From: Planctomycetota bacterium
Lineage (GTDB): Bacteria; Planctomycetota; Planctomycetia; Pirellulales; Pirellulaceae
Assembly: GCA_019347795.1 (NCBI GenBank)
Contig: JAHWKS010000327.1
Coordinates: 1-6,653 of the forward strand
Length of the DNA stretch: 6,653 nucleotides
Direction: 5' to 3'
This document shows positions 5,494 through 6,653 of the stretch, piece after piece. Each line of letters begins with the position of its first letter. Positions within the stretch are counted from its first letter, which is position 1. The notes under the pieces were generated by a model. That model made no database searches, was not told the origin of the DNA, and saw only the letters and a list, made by a program, of their open reading frames with translations. The position numbers and the translations under genes were made by a program.

Positions 5494-6653
5494 ATGAGAA
5501 CCCTCATCGGTCTGCCGCTGGTCGCCGTCGTGTTGGCGGCCCTGTCGGCAAGCACGGCCACCGCCGCGTACTGCGGCGCCGCCTGCTACAACAAGTGCGG
5601 ATGCGAGCCGGCCTGCTGTCCGCAGCCCGCCTGCTGCACCGTCATGAAAACCTGTCGCGAGGTCGTCTGGGAAAAGCAACAGATGACCTGCTACAAGACG
5701 GTCTACGAGAAATCCTTGCAGACCAAGACGATCAACTGCGTGAAGTACGTCCCCGAGACGCACGTCAAAGAGTGCCCGTACACGGTCTGCAAGCCGGTCT
5801 ACGAGCAAAAGACCCGCACCTGCACCTACACCGTGTGCAAGCCGGTCTGGGAAACCAAGACCAAGGACATCTGCTACACCGTGTGCAAGCCGGTCTGGGA
5901 AACCAAGACCAAGGACATCTGCTACACGGTCTGCAAGCCGGTCTACGAGACCAAGACCAAGACCGAGTGCTACACGGTCTGCAAGCCGGTCTGGGAAACT
6001 AAGACCAAGGACATCTGCTACACCGTGTGCAAGCCGGTCTACGAGACCAAGACCAAGACCTGCAACTACACGGTCTGCAAGCCCGTGTACGAGCAAAAGA
6101 CCCGCGAAGTGTGCCACGTGGTCTGCAAGCCGGTCCACTACACCAAGGAAGTTCAGGAGTGCTGCGGCCGCTGGGAGACCCAGGTGACCGAGTGCCCGGG
6201 CCCGGTGGTGACCAAGTGCGTGCGTGAGCCCGGATGCTGGACGTGGGATCCTTGCTGCTGCCGTTGCGTGTACTGCCCCGGCGAGTGCAAGACGATCCAG
6301 GTGCAGTGCCCGCCGCGGAAGATCTGCAAGCGCGTGTGGGTCCCCGAGGTCCGCACCCGCACGATCAACTGCTGCCGCTACGAGCGGGAAGTGATCAAGA
6401 AGCAGGTCCCGTACACGGTCTGCCGGATGGTTCCCGAAGTTCGCACCAAGACGTACACCTACCAGGTGTGCCACATGGTTCCCGAGAAGGGCGTCAAGAC
6501 GTTGACCTACAAGGTCTGCCGCATGGTTCCCGAGCAGAAGACCCGCACGTACACCTACCAGGTGTGCCGCATGGTGCCCGAGAAGTGCGTCAAGACCCTG
6601 ACCTACAAGGTCTGCCGCATGGTTCCCGAGCAGAAGACCCGCACGTACACCTA
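5494..6653 (+). CDS. Secreted cysteine-rich YTVC-repeat protein, probable planctomycete cell-wall/surface protein (C-terminus beyond window)
   Basis: The visible 386 residues begin with a signal peptide (MRTLIGLPLVAVVLAALSAS, likely cut after A-T-A at residue 24). An N-terminal cluster of cysteines follows at 27, 31, 35, 37, 41, 42, 47 and 48. Residues 96-223 are eight tandem 16-residue repeats of the form Y-T-V-C-K-P-V-Y/W-E-x-K-T-K. Residues 224-306 are a denser Cys section including CCCRCVYC. From 307 to the edge runs a second repeat family, Y-x-V-C-R/H-M-V-P-E. By hand count there are about 48 cysteines (about 12%), with many Lys, Thr, Tyr and Val. There are no membrane segments after the signal peptide and no catalytic motif. 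Similar 'YTV' repeat proteins are known to me from planctomycetes, where they have been linked to the insoluble protein envelope. A disulfide-crosslinked structural role is inferred. Start 5494 is favoured by Shine-Dalgarno spacing. A metal-binding role is the main alternative. Confidence 0.92.
   Translation, partial: MRTLIGLPLVAVVLAALSASTATAAYCGAACYNKCGCEPACCPQPACCTVMKTCREVVWEKQQMTCYKTVYEKSLQTKTINCVKYVPETHVKECPYTVCKPVYEQKTRTCTYTVCKPVWETKTKDICYTVCKPVWETKTKDICYTVCKPVYETKTKTECYTVCKPVWETKTKDICYTVCKPVYETKTKTCNYTVCKPVYEQKTREVCHVVCKPVHYTKEVQECCGRWETQVTECPGPVVTKCVREPGCWTWDPCCCRCVYCPGECKTIQVQCPPRKICKRVWVPEVRTRTINCCRYEREVIKKQVPYTVCRMVPEVRTKTYTYQVCHMVPEKGVKTLTYKVCRMVPEQKTRTYTYQVCRMVPEKCVKTLTYKVCRMVPEQKTRTYT
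5779..6162 (+). repeat. Eight tandem 48-bp coding repeats (YTVCKPV family)
   Basis: Units start at 5779, 5827, 5875, 5923, 5971, 6019, 6067 and 6115 with no gaps. Each encodes 16 residues with Cys at position 4 and a second Cys at position 15 or 16; most junctions give C-Y-T-V-C. Units 2 and 3 are identical over all 48 bases, and unit 5 differs from them at only three third positions. Unit 8 is degenerate (HVVCKPVHYTKEVQEC). Position 8 varies between Tyr and Trp, and the tail between KDIC, KTEC, KTCN and REVC. Confidence 0.97.
6412..6653 (+). repeat. Second tandem repeat block (V-C-R/H-M-V-P-E family), 96-bp higher-order unit
   Basis: Five 48-bp units start at 6412, 6460, 6508, 6556 and 6604, and the array continues past the window. 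Odd units end in R/QKT and RTYT or KTYT; even units read YQVC and end in VKTLT. This gives a two-unit, 32-residue period. Units 3 and 5 are identical over 48 bases, and units 2 and 4 differ at five bases, one of which turns Gly into an extra Cys (EKGVK to EKCVK). The phase (16 residues, Cys at position 4) matches the first block, so both probably derive from one ancestor. Confidence 0.95.

Noticed and set aside
5779..6162. Regular 48-bp repeats considered as a CRISPR array or other non-coding tandem repeat.
   Set aside because: Repeats abut with no unique spacers, stay in one reading frame, and differ mainly at codon third positions, as expected for a coding repeat.
5446..6474. A 342-codon minus-strand frame with a regular Gly-Leu-rich repeat (LGLGFPDRLAHGV-like).
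   Set aside because: Its repeats are just the antisense reading of the 48-bp coding repeats. The plus strand has the signal peptide, ribosome site and sensible Cys pattern.

Overview
The window looks like a chromosomal piece of a GC-rich planctomycete (Planctomycetota). The strongest pointer is the gene at the right edge. It encodes a secreted, extremely cysteine-rich protein built from 16-residue YTVC-type repeats, a kind of envelope protein I know from planctomycetes. An unusual pseudopilin-like gene and a large unrecognised secreted helical protein fit that setting. The assignment is inferred from protein character, not from a marker gene.

Layout, left to right. (1) 1-624, minus strand: the first 208 residues of aconitase, running off the left edge, with a possible promoter at 671-699. 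(2) 808-2943, minus strand: one continuous reading frame for a roughly 711-residue exported protein of unknown function, interrupted by a single in-frame TGA at 1717-1719. A perfect 7-bp hairpin lies just 3' of that TGA. (3) 3071-4180, minus strand: a polytopic membrane protein of the lysylphosphatidylglycerol-synthase TM / flippase-like (UPF0104) family. (4) 4267-4339, plus strand: tRNA-Ala(GGC), with a possible promoter upstream and a strong intrinsic terminator downstream. (5) 4398-4429: a second, bidirectional-looking terminator that closes the minus-strand pseudopilin gene at 4466-4915. (6) 4916-5493: a 578-bp divergent intergenic region containing an A6/T6 palindrome beside a candidate pseudopilin promoter. 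(7) 5494 to the right edge, plus strand: the cysteine-rich repeat protein, incomplete at its C-terminus. It has a signal peptide, an N-terminal Cys cluster, eight YTVCKPV-type repeats, a Cys-rich middle section, and a second block of V-C-R/H-M-V-P-E repeats still running at the window end.

The genes do not form one obvious operon or pathway. Aconitase and the tRNA are housekeeping genes. The exported helical protein, the flippase-like membrane protein, the pseudopilin and the repeat protein are all envelope or secretion related, but they appear to be transcribed as separate units. I see no mobile element, CRISPR array or defence system. The two points most worth following up are the repeat protein, a candidate disulfide-linked cell-wall or surface protein, and the in-frame TGA with its adjacent hairpin.
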